Part shown: piece by piece, positions 14,945-22,932 of the stretch
Layout: every line of letters begins with the position of its first letter
Position numbering within the stretch: position 1 is the first letter of the stretch
Assembly: GCA_031259665.1 (NCBI GenBank)
Contig: JAIRLD010000072.1
Coordinates: forward strand, 1-24,549
Source: Puniceicoccales bacterium
Lineage (GTDB): Bacteria; Verrucomicrobiota; Verrucomicrobiia; Opitutales; LL51
Direction of reading: 5' to 3'
Length of the DNA stretch: 24,549 nt
Notes under the pieces: generated by a model
What the model saw: the letters and a program-made list of their open reading frames with translations, nothing else
What the model was told of the DNA's origin: nothing
Database searches by the model: none
Program-made: the position numbers and the translations under genes

Positions 14945-15427
14945 ATGGATTATAAGAAAGAAGTAAATGACCTACTTGGGGAATTGGGAAAGGTACTGGA
15001 TTTGTCGTCGCTCGAGCTCGATGTAAACAACCACTGCCTCATCCTATTCGATGACAAAATTGTCCTCAATTTGGAACTCCAGGAAGAGGAAGGTGCACTG
15101 ATCGTTTATTCCTACATTAGTGTTGTACCTTTTGCCGGAAAGGAACTGATTCTGGAAATTTTATTGGAAGCGAATTTCTTTTGGAAAATTTCCCACGGAG
15201 CAACTTTTTCGATCGATAAACAAACCCAAACGCTCGTCCTCCAGCAAAAATTTCCCCTTCCCCTTTCAAAGCCGGAAAGCTTCCAGGATGAGTTAGGAAT
15301 TTTTGTCGATGTGGTGGAAGCATGGATGAAAAGAATTGACGAAATCTGTACTGAAGCTGAGATGCTGTTGGAAGAAAATTTGAAAGTAGAAAAAACAGAG
15401 AAAAAATACGGATCGTGGAAATATTAA
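14945..15427 (+). CDS. Type III secretion chaperone-like protein (CesT/SycE class)
   Basis: A small acidic protein of 160 aa, probably a class I T3SS chaperone, which binds a partner effector in the cytoplasm and hands it to the export apparatus. The order of elements fits: an N-terminal helix (NDLLGELGKVLDL), strands around CLILFDDKIVLNLELQEEEG and LIVYSYISVVP, then LILEILLEANFFWKISHGA, FSIDKQTQTLVLQQKFPL and a last amphipathic helix with FVDVVEAWMKRIDEIC. This L-x-x-N pattern, followed by a strand with L-x-L and a terminal helix ending in W, is typical of the family. The frame is open from ATG 14897 (176 aa), but ATG 14945 has GAGG six bases upstream and gives a normal chaperone N-terminus. 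The strong coupling to the next gene fits a chaperone-substrate pair. Assigned by pattern only; no T3SS structural gene is in the window. Confidence 0.7.
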   Translation: MDYKKEVNDLLGELGKVLDLSSLELDVNNHCLILFDDKIVLNLELQEEEGALIVYSYISVVPFAGKELILEILLEANFFWKISHGATFSIDKQTQTLVLQQKFPLPLSKPESFQDELGIFVDVVEAWMKRIDEICTEAEMLLEENLKVEKTEKKYGSWKY

Positions 15428-15439
15428 GGAGGATTTAAA

Positions 15440-15913
15440 ATGAAAAAATCAACAAAAATAACAAATGAAAATCAAGTTCCTGAGGAAGATGTACCAAAAA
15501 CGTCTCCCAAAAGAAAAATCCACCAAGTTAAAAAATTAACCGAGACGGTAGACGAACATTGGGAATACGAAGAAAATGAACCCCGTATAGCTACCCGCCG
15601 CAAAAAGAAAATCCGCCAAGCTGATGATACCAAGAAAATGACGGATGGTTCCTGGTCAACCGTTCCCCATATCCCTCTTTTTTCCCGAAAAGTTACCACC
15701 GGAAATAAAATTAAAAGCAAAAATATCCAAATACAAAAAATTACGACCGTAAAGAAGTTTTTCAAAAAAAGTCCCGACCTATCCATCGAGAAGATACCCC
15801 TCGCCCAACGAAAAGCAAAACAAATCGATCTGTTCTCCCAAACGCTTCCCCAGGTCATTAAAACAATACTCAAAGACTATAACTCCATCCATTTTAAAGC
15901 CCAAGCCTCTTGA
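15440..15913 (+). CDS. Small basic protein coupled to a T3SS-type chaperone; candidate secreted substrate
   Basis: I do not recognise this 157-aa protein. It starts 12 bases after the chaperone-like gene behind the best Shine-Dalgarno in the window (AAGGAGG, seven bases from ATG 15440). It is very rich in Lys, Arg, Gln and Thr. The N-terminus (MKKSTKITNENQVPEEDVPK) is polar and Ser/Thr/Asn-rich with no hydrophobic segment, as is common in T3SS signals. Basic clusters PKRK (23-26) and RRKKK (53-57) could bind nucleic acid or act as nuclear localisation signals. Residues about 24-47 and 55-78 share a weak repeat: K-I-x-Q, then D-x-x-W, offset by exactly 31. A C-terminal part (QIDLFSQTLPQVIKTILKDY) looks helical. 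A secreted effector is the leading guess from context; a cytoplasmic DNA- or RNA-binding protein is the main alternative. Island G follows directly. Confidence 0.65.
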   Translation: MKKSTKITNENQVPEEDVPKTSPKRKIHQVKKLTETVDEHWEYEENEPRIATRRKKKIRQADDTKKMTDGSWSTVPHIPLFSRKVTTGNKIKSKNIQIQKITTVKKFFKKSPDLSIEKIPLAQRKAKQIDLFSQTLPQVIKTILKDYNSIHFKAQAS

Positions 15914-15916
15914 AAA

Positions 15917-16203
15917 GAAGCTGCCAGAGGACTCCACCCTCTGAACTCCCACAAGGAGTCTGTTGTGTGGCTCGGCCGCTAGGGTCAAGAATAGATTCTT
16001 TGACTTTTCTTAGCGGCAAAGCATGCGAAATTTTCACATGCTTTGCCGCAAGGTCAAGCTAGGCCCTCGTCGCGAAGCGACGAGGGCGATCCTTTGGCTC
16101 CTGCGGTCTGATCCAATGGCATTACCACTGGATCAATCCGCAAATCCAAGCCCAGGAGGCGGTGCCTCCTGGCGAGGATTCTAAGGGCGAGGAGCTCTTA
16201 GAC
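15917..16203. repeat. Palindromic repeat island G
   Basis: It fills the 295-base gap between the basic protein gene and pheS. Modules: a decayed CCAGAGG...CCTCTG hairpin; a partial CAAGGAGTC; GGCTCGGCCGCTAGGGTCAA; AATAGATTCTTTGACTTTTC; a hairpin matching island D but with one C-A mismatch in the stem (GGCAAAGCATGCGAAA arm, about 16015-16047); the perfect 25-mer hairpin GCCCTCGTCGC-GAA-GCGACGAGGGC (16063-16087); a GATCCAATGGCATTACCACTGGATC hairpin; CCAGGAGGC/GCCTCCTGG; and, on the minus strand, CTAAGAGCTCCTCGCCCTTAG, which starts seven bases past the pheS stop. Confidence 0.9.
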
Positions 16204-16208
16204 ACTTT

Positions 16209-17273
16209 TCAAAATTGTTCTAAAAAACGCAGATCGTTTTGGTAAAATAGGCGTACATCGTCGATGCCGTAGAGTAGCATCGCTAGGCGTTCCAGGCCTA
16301 AACCGGCCGCAAAGCCCGAATATTTTTTGGAATCGATTCCCACCGATTCAAAAACGTGAGGATCGACCATACCGCAGCCTAGAATTTCGATCCATTGATT
16401 GCTCAGTCTACCGAAATCCGTCGATCGGAAATCGACCTCAAAGCTAGGCTCCGTAAAGGGGAAAAAACTTGGCCGCAGGCGTGTTTCCGTTTGGGGGCCG
16501 AATAGGGCTTTGAGAAAGTGATCGAGTGTCGCTTTCAGGCTACAAACGGTTACATTTTCATCGACGTAGAAGGCTTCAAACTGGTGAAAATTGGCGCTAT
16601 GGGTTGCATCGGTCGTATCGCGACGGAACGTCCGTCCCGGGGAAACGATGCGAATGGGTGGCGATTGTTTGAGCATGGTTCGGATTTGGACGGTTGAGGT
16701 ATGGGAGCGCAGGAGGTAGCGTTCCGTTCCGTGTTTAGAAGTGGTCGCCATTTGGATATCCTGGGGCATGAAAAAAGTATCCATTACATCCCGGGCCGGG
16801 TGACTTGGAGGTGTATTTAAGGCGTCAAAGCAGTACCATTCGGTTTCGATTTCGGGGCCATCGACGGTGGAAAATCCCATTCGATTAAAAATTTCCTCTA
16901 CCCGTTGGCGAGTTTTCGTGAGGGGATGGAGATTGCCCGGAAAACGTTCCCGCGTATTCAGGGAAACATCGATGGGATCGCCCATTTTTTCCCGCAGGGT
17001 TTGTGTTTCGAGTTCCTCCCATTTTTTGGCACATAGGGTTTCGATTTCATTTTTGATGTGATTAACTTTTTTCCCCAATTCTGCCCGTTTTTCCATAGGG
17101 AGGGCCTTCATGCCCTTCATGACATCGCGCAGTACACCGTTGGGACCGAGATAGGTAGCTTTTAGTTCTTCCAGCGCGGCGAATGTTCCAACGGTTGCAA
17201 TTTTCGCTTCAACTTCCTCGATTAAAAGATCATTCAATGGCAGCATATTTTGCATCATTATATTTTGCATCAT
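16209..17273 (-). CDS. pheS: Phenylalanine-tRNA ligase alpha subunit
   Basis: Class II aminoacyl-tRNA synthetase subunit; with PheT it forms the alpha2-beta2 enzyme that charges tRNA-Phe. The 354-aa length is normal. The N-terminal coiled-coil arm (about 10-85) is followed by DPIDVSLNTRERFPGNLHPL, FSTVDGPEIETEWYCFDALN, HPARDVMDTFF, motif 2 RTFRRDTTDATHSANFHQFE, LGCGMVDPHVF and motif 3 GFAAGLGLERLAMLLYGIDD. All are intact. ATG 17273 directly follows an in-frame TGA, so translation starts there or at one of the next in-frame ATGs, which lie in a 15-bp tandem duplication. pheT, usually just downstream, is absent; the repeat island and then an opposed gene follow instead. The gene is divergent from the bat operon. 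Confidence 0.97.
   Translation of the reverse strand: MMQNIMMQNMLPLNDLLIEEVEAKIATVGTFAALEELKATYLGPNGVLRDVMKGMKALPMEKRAELGKKVNHIKNEIETLCAKKWEELETQTLREKMGDPIDVSLNTRERFPGNLHPLTKTRQRVEEIFNRMGFSTVDGPEIETEWYCFDALNTPPSHPARDVMDTFFMPQDIQMATTSKHGTERYLLRSHTSTVQIRTMLKQSPPIRIVSPGRTFRRDTTDATHSANFHQFEAFYVDENVTVCSLKATLDHFLKALFGPQTETRLRPSFFPFTEPSFEVDFRSTDFGRLSNQWIEILGCGMVDPHVFESVGIDSKKYSGFAAGLGLERLAMLLYGIDDVRLFYQNDLRFLEQF
17244..17273 (-). repeat. 15-bp tandem duplication at the pheS start codon
   Basis: On the minus strand the coding sequence opens with ATGATGCAAAATATA followed by ATGATGCAAAATATG, 14 of 15 bases identical, giving MMQNI-MMQNM and four in-frame ATGs. It adds five residues to a part of PheS that varies among species and should be harmless. 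Confidence 0.9.
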
Positions 17274-17337
17274 TCATAGACATTTTCATGAAAACTCAAG
17301 GAAGACCCATCGAAAAACGAAAACAATTTATTTTTTC

Positions 17338-17365
17338 TTGAAAAAATAGACTTTATATGGATAAT
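17338..17365 (+). promoter_or_regulatory. Probable promoter of the bat operon
   Basis: TTGAAA (17338-17343), a 16-bp spacer and GATAAT (17360-17365) predict a start near 17372. That is downstream of the ATG at 17357 and about 27 bases upstream of ATG 17399, which has GAGGAG six bases before it. Promoter, leader and ribosome site agree and set the start of the first bat gene. Confidence 0.6.
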
Positions 17366-17398
17366 TGGTCTCGCTTAAGTGTTTTTGAGGAGCGTGCA

Positions 17399-18025
17399 AT
17401 GAATAGAGGATTTGCCATTATCGTTTTTTTGACTTTTTCGTTGCTCACCGTGCGAGCAACCGAAATGCCTGTGTCCGGCACGCTACCCATTTCGGTCGAC
17501 GATAGTATCCCAACGGCTCTGCTACCGCCACTCGCGCCCGTGGAAGTCGGAAGCTACGGAGGGATCATACTACTTTCGCTATTGATCATCGTTCTTTTAG
17601 GTGGTCTCTGTTGGTTATTTTTTTATCGGCGACGCTCCCGTTTTGTAAGTAAACCTCTTTCTTCTTTTCAACAACTCCTTCGAGATCTCCATCGAGCTAA
17701 ATTGCATGCCGACACGAAGGATACGAAAGAGTTTTGTTCCGCACTTTGTTTTGCCCTAAAATCCTATGTACAACGGGAGTACCAATTACCCATAACCTGT
17801 CGAACGACGGAGGAATTTTTAAAAATTGTCCAGAGTTCATCCAAATTTTCCTGGGAAATAGCGAGCGATTTAACGGATATCCTACTCTATTCCGATCAAG
17901 CTAAATTTGCGGGAATAAAGTTTCAAAACGATTTCCATAAGGATTTATTTCTGAAAGCCTGTCGTTTCGTCCGCGAAGTGAAACGTATTCGCCGTTTGGC
18001 TAAACCTAAATCTGTCCAAAAATGA
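17399..18025 (+). CDS. Bat-operon membrane protein, DUF4381-like
   Basis: First gene of the bat operon. From ATG 17399 (GAGGAG six bases upstream) it encodes 208 aa with a signal peptide (MNRGFAIIVFLTFSLLTVRA, cut before TEMP), a short Pro-rich periplasmic segment, one membrane helix (YGGIILLSLLIIVLLGGLCW, followed by FFYRRRSR) and a cytoplasmic helical domain of about 120 residues (FQQLLRDLHRAKLHADTKD, FALKSYVQREYQLPITCRT, TEEFLKIV, LTDILLYSDQAKFAG). This layout and the TTEEFL and YSDxxKFAG patterns match small proteins found between DUF58 and BatA genes in many Bat operons. Role unknown, probably part of the Bat membrane complex. Its stop overlaps the batA start (ATGA). An upstream ATG at 17357 is in frame but lies on the promoter. 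Confidence 0.75.
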   Translation: MNRGFAIIVFLTFSLLTVRATEMPVSGTLPISVDDSIPTALLPPLAPVEVGSYGGIILLSLLIIVLLGGLCWLFFYRRRSRFVSKPLSSFQQLLRDLHRAKLHADTKDTKEFCSALCFALKSYVQREYQLPITCRTTEEFLKIVQSSSKFSWEIASDLTDILLYSDQAKFAGIKFQNDFHKDLFLKACRFVREVKRIRRLAKPKSVQK

Positions 18026-19059
18026 TCAGCGCCTTTGAGTTTCATAGTAAAGAATTTTTGTGGCTATTGCTTCTTTTACCGGTTGTTGCCCATATTTGTA
18101 AGCGCTACAAAAAACGGGCTACACTTTCCTTTTCGCATACCGAAACGTTAAAAAAAGCGGCGGAATCCCATCGTTCAAATTCCAAGCGCATTTTAAATTT
18201 TCTACGTTATTCGGCTCTTACCCTATTGATTTTTGCCTTAGCTCGTCCGCAACTCATCCACCGTTTCACGGAATCCAATTCCAGTGGTGTCGATATTATG
18301 CTGGCGGTGGACATTTCATCTTCGATGATGGGACTCGACTTTCAGGAAAGAAATGAACAAAAATTGACTACCCGTCTCGATATCGCCAAACAAGTAACCG
18401 ATGAATTTATCCGAAATCGTCCCAATGATCGCATCGGCATGTGTGCCTTCGCAGGGGATGCTTACCTGGTCAGCCCCGTTACAATGAATCACGACTGGCT
18501 AGAAGAGAATTTAAAACGCTTACACGTCGGGCTAGTGGAAGATGGAACAGCAATTGGGAACGCTATCGCCATGTGCGCGAATCGCCTTAAAAACTCAGAG
18601 TCAAAGACGAAACTTATCGTCTTACTGACGGACGGCGGGAACACGGCAGGCAATATCGCTCCCCTCATCGCTACAGAAACGGCAACGGCATTAAACATTA
18701 AGATTTATACCATCGGGATCGGTAAAAAAGGCATTATTCCATTTGCCTATCCCGATGAGCAGGGGAATATCATTGTAGATCCGTTTGGTCGACCTCTCAT
18801 CGTTCAAGGACAGGCCGATATCGATGAAACCCTACTCGAAGCCATTGCCCAAAAAACGGAAGGACAATTTTTTCGCGCAGAAAATAGGAAACAATTGAGC
18901 GATATCTATACGACCATTGATCAATTGGAAAAGACCGAAGTGAAGGTTAAACAATTTGCCACTGCGGAGGACTTTTTTATCTGGCTCATCGGATGTGCCT
19001 TACTGTTCCTTCTACTGGAGTGTTTTTTACGTCATTCAAAATTCCAAAAAATACCATGA
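18022..19059 (+). CDS. batA: BatA: membrane-anchored von Willebrand factor A protein
   Basis: The 345-aa protein has N-terminal membrane segments (about 12-25 and 58-74), an external VWA domain and a C-terminal membrane helix (about 320-337). The metal-dependent adhesion site is complete: D97-x-S99-x-S101 in LAVDISSSM, T176 in EDGTAIGNA and D204 in LLTDGGNT, so it should bind a divalent cation and a protein partner. The RLDIAKQV and DRIGMCAFAGDAYLVSP segments are typical of Bat and YfbK-like VWA proteins. Bat proteins were linked to aerotolerance in Bacteroides and to envelope stress and motility in Leptospira; their biochemical role is unsettled. The start ATG 18022 overlaps the previous stop, and the stop overlaps the next start (ATGA), indicating translational coupling. 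Confidence 0.92.
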   Translation: MISAFEFHSKEFLWLLLLLPVVAHICKRYKKRATLSFSHTETLKKAAESHRSNSKRILNFLRYSALTLLIFALARPQLIHRFTESNSSGVDIMLAVDISSSMMGLDFQERNEQKLTTRLDIAKQVTDEFIRNRPNDRIGMCAFAGDAYLVSPVTMNHDWLEENLKRLHVGLVEDGTAIGNAIAMCANRLKNSESKTKLIVLLTDGGNTAGNIAPLIATETATALNIKIYTIGIGKKGIIPFAYPDEQGNIIVDPFGRPLIVQGQADIDETLLEAIAQKTEGQFFRAENRKQLSDIYTTIDQLEKTEVKVKQFATAEDFFIWLIGCALLFLLLECFLRHSKFQKIP

Positions 19060-21197
19060 AATTCGGAAATACGTTGTTTTTGTTTCTATTACCCCTATGG
19101 ATCGCCCTGGTACTATGCGTAATCGGGTGGGGACGAAGGCGTCGGTCACGATACCTCAAACAGATGGTTGCCCAGCGACTTTCCCCTCTACTGCTTTCGA
19201 ATCACAGTACTGGAAAACAAAACCTAAAAAATTTGCTTTTTCTATGTGCAATCGCACTCATTGGATTCGCCCTAGCCGCACCGAAATGGGGTCACAAGGA
19301 GGAAGAGCGCTATGTAAAAGGCGTCGATTTACTGATTGCGGTAGACGTTTCCAAAAGTATGCTTGCGGAAGATATTAAGCCGAACCGCCTCGAGCGCACG
19401 AAGTTGGCCATTTTAGACCTCATCAAATCTTTTACGGGGCATCGCGTTGGCCTCATCGCATTTGCTGGAGATTCCTTTTTGCAATGTCCCCTCACCCTCG
19501 ATCATAACGCCTTTATCCAGAGTCTCAATGCCATCGATACGGATACCATTCCCCTACCGGGTACGGCCATCAATGCGGCGATTGAGATGGCCGAGAAGGT
19601 TTATGGCCAAACACAAAATCAAAAATTACTCTTTCTTTTTTCCGACGGTGAAGAATTAGCCGACAGTGCCATCGATGGCGCTAAACAGGCAAAAAAGGAA
19701 AACGTTTGCATTTACACGATCGGCATCGGTTCAACGGAGGGCGTTACGATTCCCATTAGAGATGATCGAACGGGAAAGGTCAATCCCCTATGCGATCGAA
19801 AGGGACAGGTTGTAAAAACTTCCCTTGATGAAAAGACGCTTCAGGAAATTGCTGAAATAACCGATGGCCAATACTATCACCTATCACCCGCTGCCCTATC
19901 GCACCTACAAAGGGACATCCTCACCCATTTTCCGCTCCTTAAAGAAAATTCGCAAGGAAATAAGTACATCGAAAAGGTTTACCAGGAGCGCTACCAATTA
20001 TTTTTACTCCTAGGACTTCTTTTACTGCTTCTGGAAATGCTTCTCAGCAACTATAAAAAACCGGGGAAATATTCCGTTTCGATTTACTACAAGCTTTCGT
20101 CATTCGTTTTAATTTTCCTACTTTCATTGAATCACCTCTCCGCAAAGGAAAGTAAAGGTGAAATCCATTACAAAAATGGCGAATTCGAACGGGCATTGGA
20201 ATTTTATAACCAACAATTGGCTAAAAAACCGGACAATCGGGAGTTGCTCTACAACAAAGGGACCACCTGTCTCGCCTTGAAACAGTACGAAGAGGCAATC
20301 GATTGCTTTAAAAAATCGGTACCCGATGCTCCTCTAGCGTTACAGAAAAAGGCATTTTATAACCTGGGGAATACGTTTTTTGAACAGGGGCAAAGTTTAC
20401 CCGAACCCCAAAAAACATTGGAAAAATGGAAGGAAAGTGTACGTCATTTTCAATCGGCTGTAGATTTGGATGGACAGTTTGAGGAAGCGAAGAAAAATGC
20501 GAAATATGTCGAAGAGCAAATTAAGAAGTTAGAAGAACAGCAAAAGTCCCAAAATCAGCAATCATCCGACGATCAAAAGAATCAGCAAAATCAAAATAAT
20601 CAGCAGAATCAGGACGATCAGAAAAACCAAAGTGATCAACAAAAAGACCAAAAGGATCAGCAGGATCAGCAATCCGAAGATCAACAATCGTCGGATCAGC
20701 AAAAATCCGATGGACAAAAGGATCAGCAGGATCAGCAATCCTCCAACGATCAACAATCGTCGGATCAGCAAAAAGATCAAGACGATCAGCAAAAATCTGA
20801 AAACCAAAGGAAAGAAGATCGTCAACGAAAACCCAATGACCCACCAAATCGGAACGATCAGCGAAACTCAGATCAGCAAAAAGATTCCGATGAACGGAAA
20901 AAATCCGAGGATAAAAGGAAGGAAGATAATCAATGGAAACCCAACGACCCAAAACAATCCAAAAATCAACAACCTTCCGATCAACGCCATAACCCACAAA
21001 GTGAAAACAATGACAAAAATCAACATGGGATGGTACCAAGAGATCCTAATTCACAGGGAAATAGGCCATATGATCAGACAATGTCTTCCGGTGATGCCCT
21101 TCAATTACTCGATTCTTTGGAAAATGAAGAAAAAAAATTGCCTTTAAAAATGATTTATGGTAATATTAGGAACCGCAATCCGGAAAGGTTTTGGTAA
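19056..21197 (+). CDS. BatB-BatC fusion: VWA protein joined to TPR and low-complexity domain
   Basis: Coupled start ATG 19056 (ATGA overlap with batA) gives 713 aa; the frame also opens upstream at 18993. Residues 1-331 are BatB: membrane segments near 7-23 and 60-75, a VWA domain with D97-x-S99-x-S101 (AVDVSKSM), T170 (LPGTAIN) and D197 (FSDGEE), and a C-terminal helix (YQLFLLLGLLLLLLEMLL). Residues 346-362 are a second hydrophobic segment ending LNHLSA-KES, like a BatC signal peptide. Residues 366-490 carry TPR units (GEIHYKNGEFERALEFYNQQ, ELLYNKGTTCLALKQYEEAI, FYNLGNTFFEQG). About 495-655 is a Gln/Asp/Ser/Lys/Asn tract, then the BatC-like end DQTMSSGDALQLLDSLENEE. The two genes are normally separate; here they are one open frame. 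Confidence 0.92.
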   Translation: MKFGNTLFLFLLPLWIALVLCVIGWGRRRRSRYLKQMVAQRLSPLLLSNHSTGKQNLKNLLFLCAIALIGFALAAPKWGHKEEERYVKGVDLLIAVDVSKSMLAEDIKPNRLERTKLAILDLIKSFTGHRVGLIAFAGDSFLQCPLTLDHNAFIQSLNAIDTDTIPLPGTAINAAIEMAEKVYGQTQNQKLLFLFSDGEELADSAIDGAKQAKKENVCIYTIGIGSTEGVTIPIRDDRTGKVNPLCDRKGQVVKTSLDEKTLQEIAEITDGQYYHLSPAALSHLQRDILTHFPLLKENSQGNKYIEKVYQERYQLFLLLGLLLLLLEMLLSNYKKPGKYSVSIYYKLSSFVLIFLLSLNHLSAKESKGEIHYKNGEFERALEFYNQQLAKKPDNRELLYNKGTTCLALKQYEEAIDCFKKSVPDAPLALQKKAFYNLGNTFFEQGQSLPEPQKTLEKWKESVRHFQSAVDLDGQFEEAKKNAKYVEEQIKKLEEQQKSQNQQSSDDQKNQQNQNNQQNQDDQKNQSDQQKDQKDQQDQQSEDQQSSDQQKSDGQKDQQDQQSSNDQQSSDQQKDQDDQQKSENQRKEDRQRKPNDPPNRNDQRNSDQQKDSDERKKSEDKRKEDNQWKPNDPKQSKNQQPSDQRHNPQSENNDKNQHGMVPRDPNSQGNRPYDQTMSSGDALQLLDSLENEEKKLPLKMIYGNIRNRNPERFW
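20528..21010 (+). repeat. Low-complexity coding tract rich in GATCAGCAA-like units
   Basis: In-frame 9-base units such as GATCAGCAA, GATCAACAA and AATCAGCAA encode DQQ/NQQ steps mixed with SSD, KDQ and SEDQ. The tract forms the flexible linker between the TPR part and the conserved C-terminus of BatB-BatC. It carries many GATC tetramers and creates long spurious frames on both strands. Such tracts change length easily by slippage. Confidence 0.85.
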
Positions 21198-21198
21198 A

Positions 21199-22911
21199 AT
21201 GAAAACGCGATTTTTTACAGTATTGGTGACATTTTTGCAGATTGTGGCGCTCAATGCCCGTGGGCCTAGTTTTGGTACCAATGTGCGTGGACCTAGTATC
21301 AGTATTAATGCACGATTCGAACCCACAGAGGTAAGTCTTTATAACGAAGTACGCTACATTGTCGACATTACGAATGCTTTTCCACGTAGTTTTATTCCTC
21401 CCTCCGTACCAGGCCTACGCAAGCGCAGCGAAAGTCTCTACCAATCATCGACCATGGTCAACGGCGTCAGTACGCAAAAGGTGACATTTATATTTTCCTA
21501 TGTCGCCGAGCAAGCGGGCGTTATCGAAATGCCGCGCTACAACGTCGAAATTAATGGTGAGCATTATCCGGTCATGCCAGCCAAGGTAAACATCGTTAGT
21601 AATCCGCATGTGGTAGCCCCTCGGCAGGAACAGGGCATTGCCCTTTCTGTTTTGACCAATGTTAGCGAAGCCTACGTCGGCCAAAATGTTCCCATTACGA
21701 TTGCTATACAACTCAGTGAATATGCACAGCTATCGGGTACTATTAAACCGAAAAGCTTAAACGATGCTTTTCTTCTATCCTCCCTTTCGAAGCAGCCTAG
21801 GGTATATCCGGATAGTGCGTACGAAATTTATTCCTGGGATACCTTTATTACTCCGCTGAAAAGCGGAGATCAGCAAATTTCATTTGAAGTATCCTGTCCC
21901 ATTCAGGTTATCCGCACAATGGGATTCTTTTCATTGGCAGAAGAAGAATTAATTTCTTTGGTTTCACATCCCGTTGCCCTTAAAGTTCATTCATTACCCG
22001 AAGCTCCGGCGGATTTTCGCGGTGGTATTGGACAATTCTCACTCAAAAATCTCCGCCTATCATCGGATCGTGCACTGGTCGATGAACCAATTACGCTTTC
22101 CATCGATATCATCGGAGAAGGTAATTTTTCCCGTCTCCAACCGCCGGAAATTGCAAGTGATGAATGGTGGAAAACTTTTCCCCCTAAGGCTACGTTTGTT
22201 GCCCAGGATGACTACGATTTTAAGGGAACGAAAACGGTAGAGTATGTCATTGTACCGCAAAAAACGGGAGAAATTGCCCTTCCTAATATCACGCTTACCT
22301 ACTTTAATCCTCAAACGAAGCGCTTTGAAACTTCAACCATCGATAATTCTAAAAAAATTGTCCTCGTATCCCGTTCCACGGAAACATTTGCGAATGATAC
22401 CGATGGAACCGAAAAGAAATCCAACGGTAAAAACAATTTCGAAAATACGGATTCAACGCTCCATATTTTCTCCAAAGATACGCCACATCATAAAACATTA
22501 CTGCCAATTTATTTCCAATCCTGGTTTTGGATCCTTCAGGTTTGTTTAGCGATAATCGCTTTGCTGTTTCTAATCAAAACTTGGACGTCTCCCAGGAAAG
22601 AAAAAACGCCAAAATGGAATATAAAGAAAATAGAAAAGTCCCTTGTACAGGCCGCCAATGGAGAAGATGTAACCCAATTTTATAAACTAGCCACCCAATT
22701 CATTAACCAAAAATTGGCAACTTATTCCATCAGCACAAAACAGCGTTCGGAACAAATGAGACAACTTCAGGAACGGGACATCAAACACCTAAAATGGCTC
22801 GAATCTTTCTTGAATGAAATGGATGCCATTGCCTTTGGCCAATCCCAGGTGGATAAAAAGCATATCGGTCAACAGTTGGAAAAGTTACTGATGTTCCTCA
22901 AACAACCATAA
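21199..22911 (+). CDS. batD: BatD: large periplasmic domain protein with C-terminal membrane anchor
   Basis: From ATG 21199, one base past the BatB-BatC stop (TAAAATG), the protein is 570 aa: a signal peptide (MKTRFFTVLVTFLQIVALNA), a beta-rich periplasmic region with repeated Ig-like modules (for example EPTEVSLYNEVRYIVDITNA, EQGIALSVLTNVSEAYVGQN, LVDEPITLSIDIIGEGNFS, TVEYVIVPQKTGEIALPNIT), one membrane helix (WFWILQVCLAIIALLFLI, about 464-481) and a cytoplasmic tail of about 90 residues. VPQKTGEIALPNITLTYFNP is characteristic of BatD/oxygen-tolerance proteins. A start at 21157 is in frame but lies inside the preceding gene and would add 14 non-hydrophobic residues. Just after the signal peptide, RGPSFGTNV-RGPSISINA is a 27-bp tandem duplication. 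It probably joins the BatA/BatB complex. Confidence 0.9.
   Translation: MKTRFFTVLVTFLQIVALNARGPSFGTNVRGPSISINARFEPTEVSLYNEVRYIVDITNAFPRSFIPPSVPGLRKRSESLYQSSTMVNGVSTQKVTFIFSYVAEQAGVIEMPRYNVEINGEHYPVMPAKVNIVSNPHVVAPRQEQGIALSVLTNVSEAYVGQNVPITIAIQLSEYAQLSGTIKPKSLNDAFLLSSLSKQPRVYPDSAYEIYSWDTFITPLKSGDQQISFEVSCPIQVIRTMGFFSLAEEELISLVSHPVALKVHSLPEAPADFRGGIGQFSLKNLRLSSDRALVDEPITLSIDIIGEGNFSRLQPPEIASDEWWKTFPPKATFVAQDDYDFKGTKTVEYVIVPQKTGEIALPNITLTYFNPQTKRFETSTIDNSKKIVLVSRSTETFANDTDGTEKKSNGKNNFENTDSTLHIFSKDTPHHKTLLPIYFQSWFWILQVCLAIIALLFLIKTWTSPRKEKTPKWNIKKIEKSLVQAANGEDVTQFYKLATQFINQKLATYSISTKQRSEQMRQLQERDIKHLKWLESFLNEMDAIAFGQSQVDKKHIGQQLEKLLMFLKQP
21259..21312 (+). repeat. 27-bp tandem duplication in batD
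   Basis: Two in-frame units (21259-21285 and 21286-21312), both beginning CGTGG[GA]CCTAGT, encode RGPSFGTNV and RGPSISINA right after the signal peptide. The copies have diverged, so the event is not recent. Confidence 0.7.
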
Positions 22912-22932
22912 CCCAAAAACAATTTCAAAATC

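Noticed and set aside
17357..17398. ATG 17357 as the start of the first bat gene
   Set aside because: It lies on the predicted -10 region and would bury the signal peptide; ATG 17399 has GAGGAG at proper distance.
20521..21147. Long frames on both strands across the batB-batC linker (minus 20521-21039, 20562-20825; plus 20632-21147)
   Set aside because: They arise from the 9-base periodic tract in the real gene; the proteins are low-complexity shadows such as runs of Leu/Ile.
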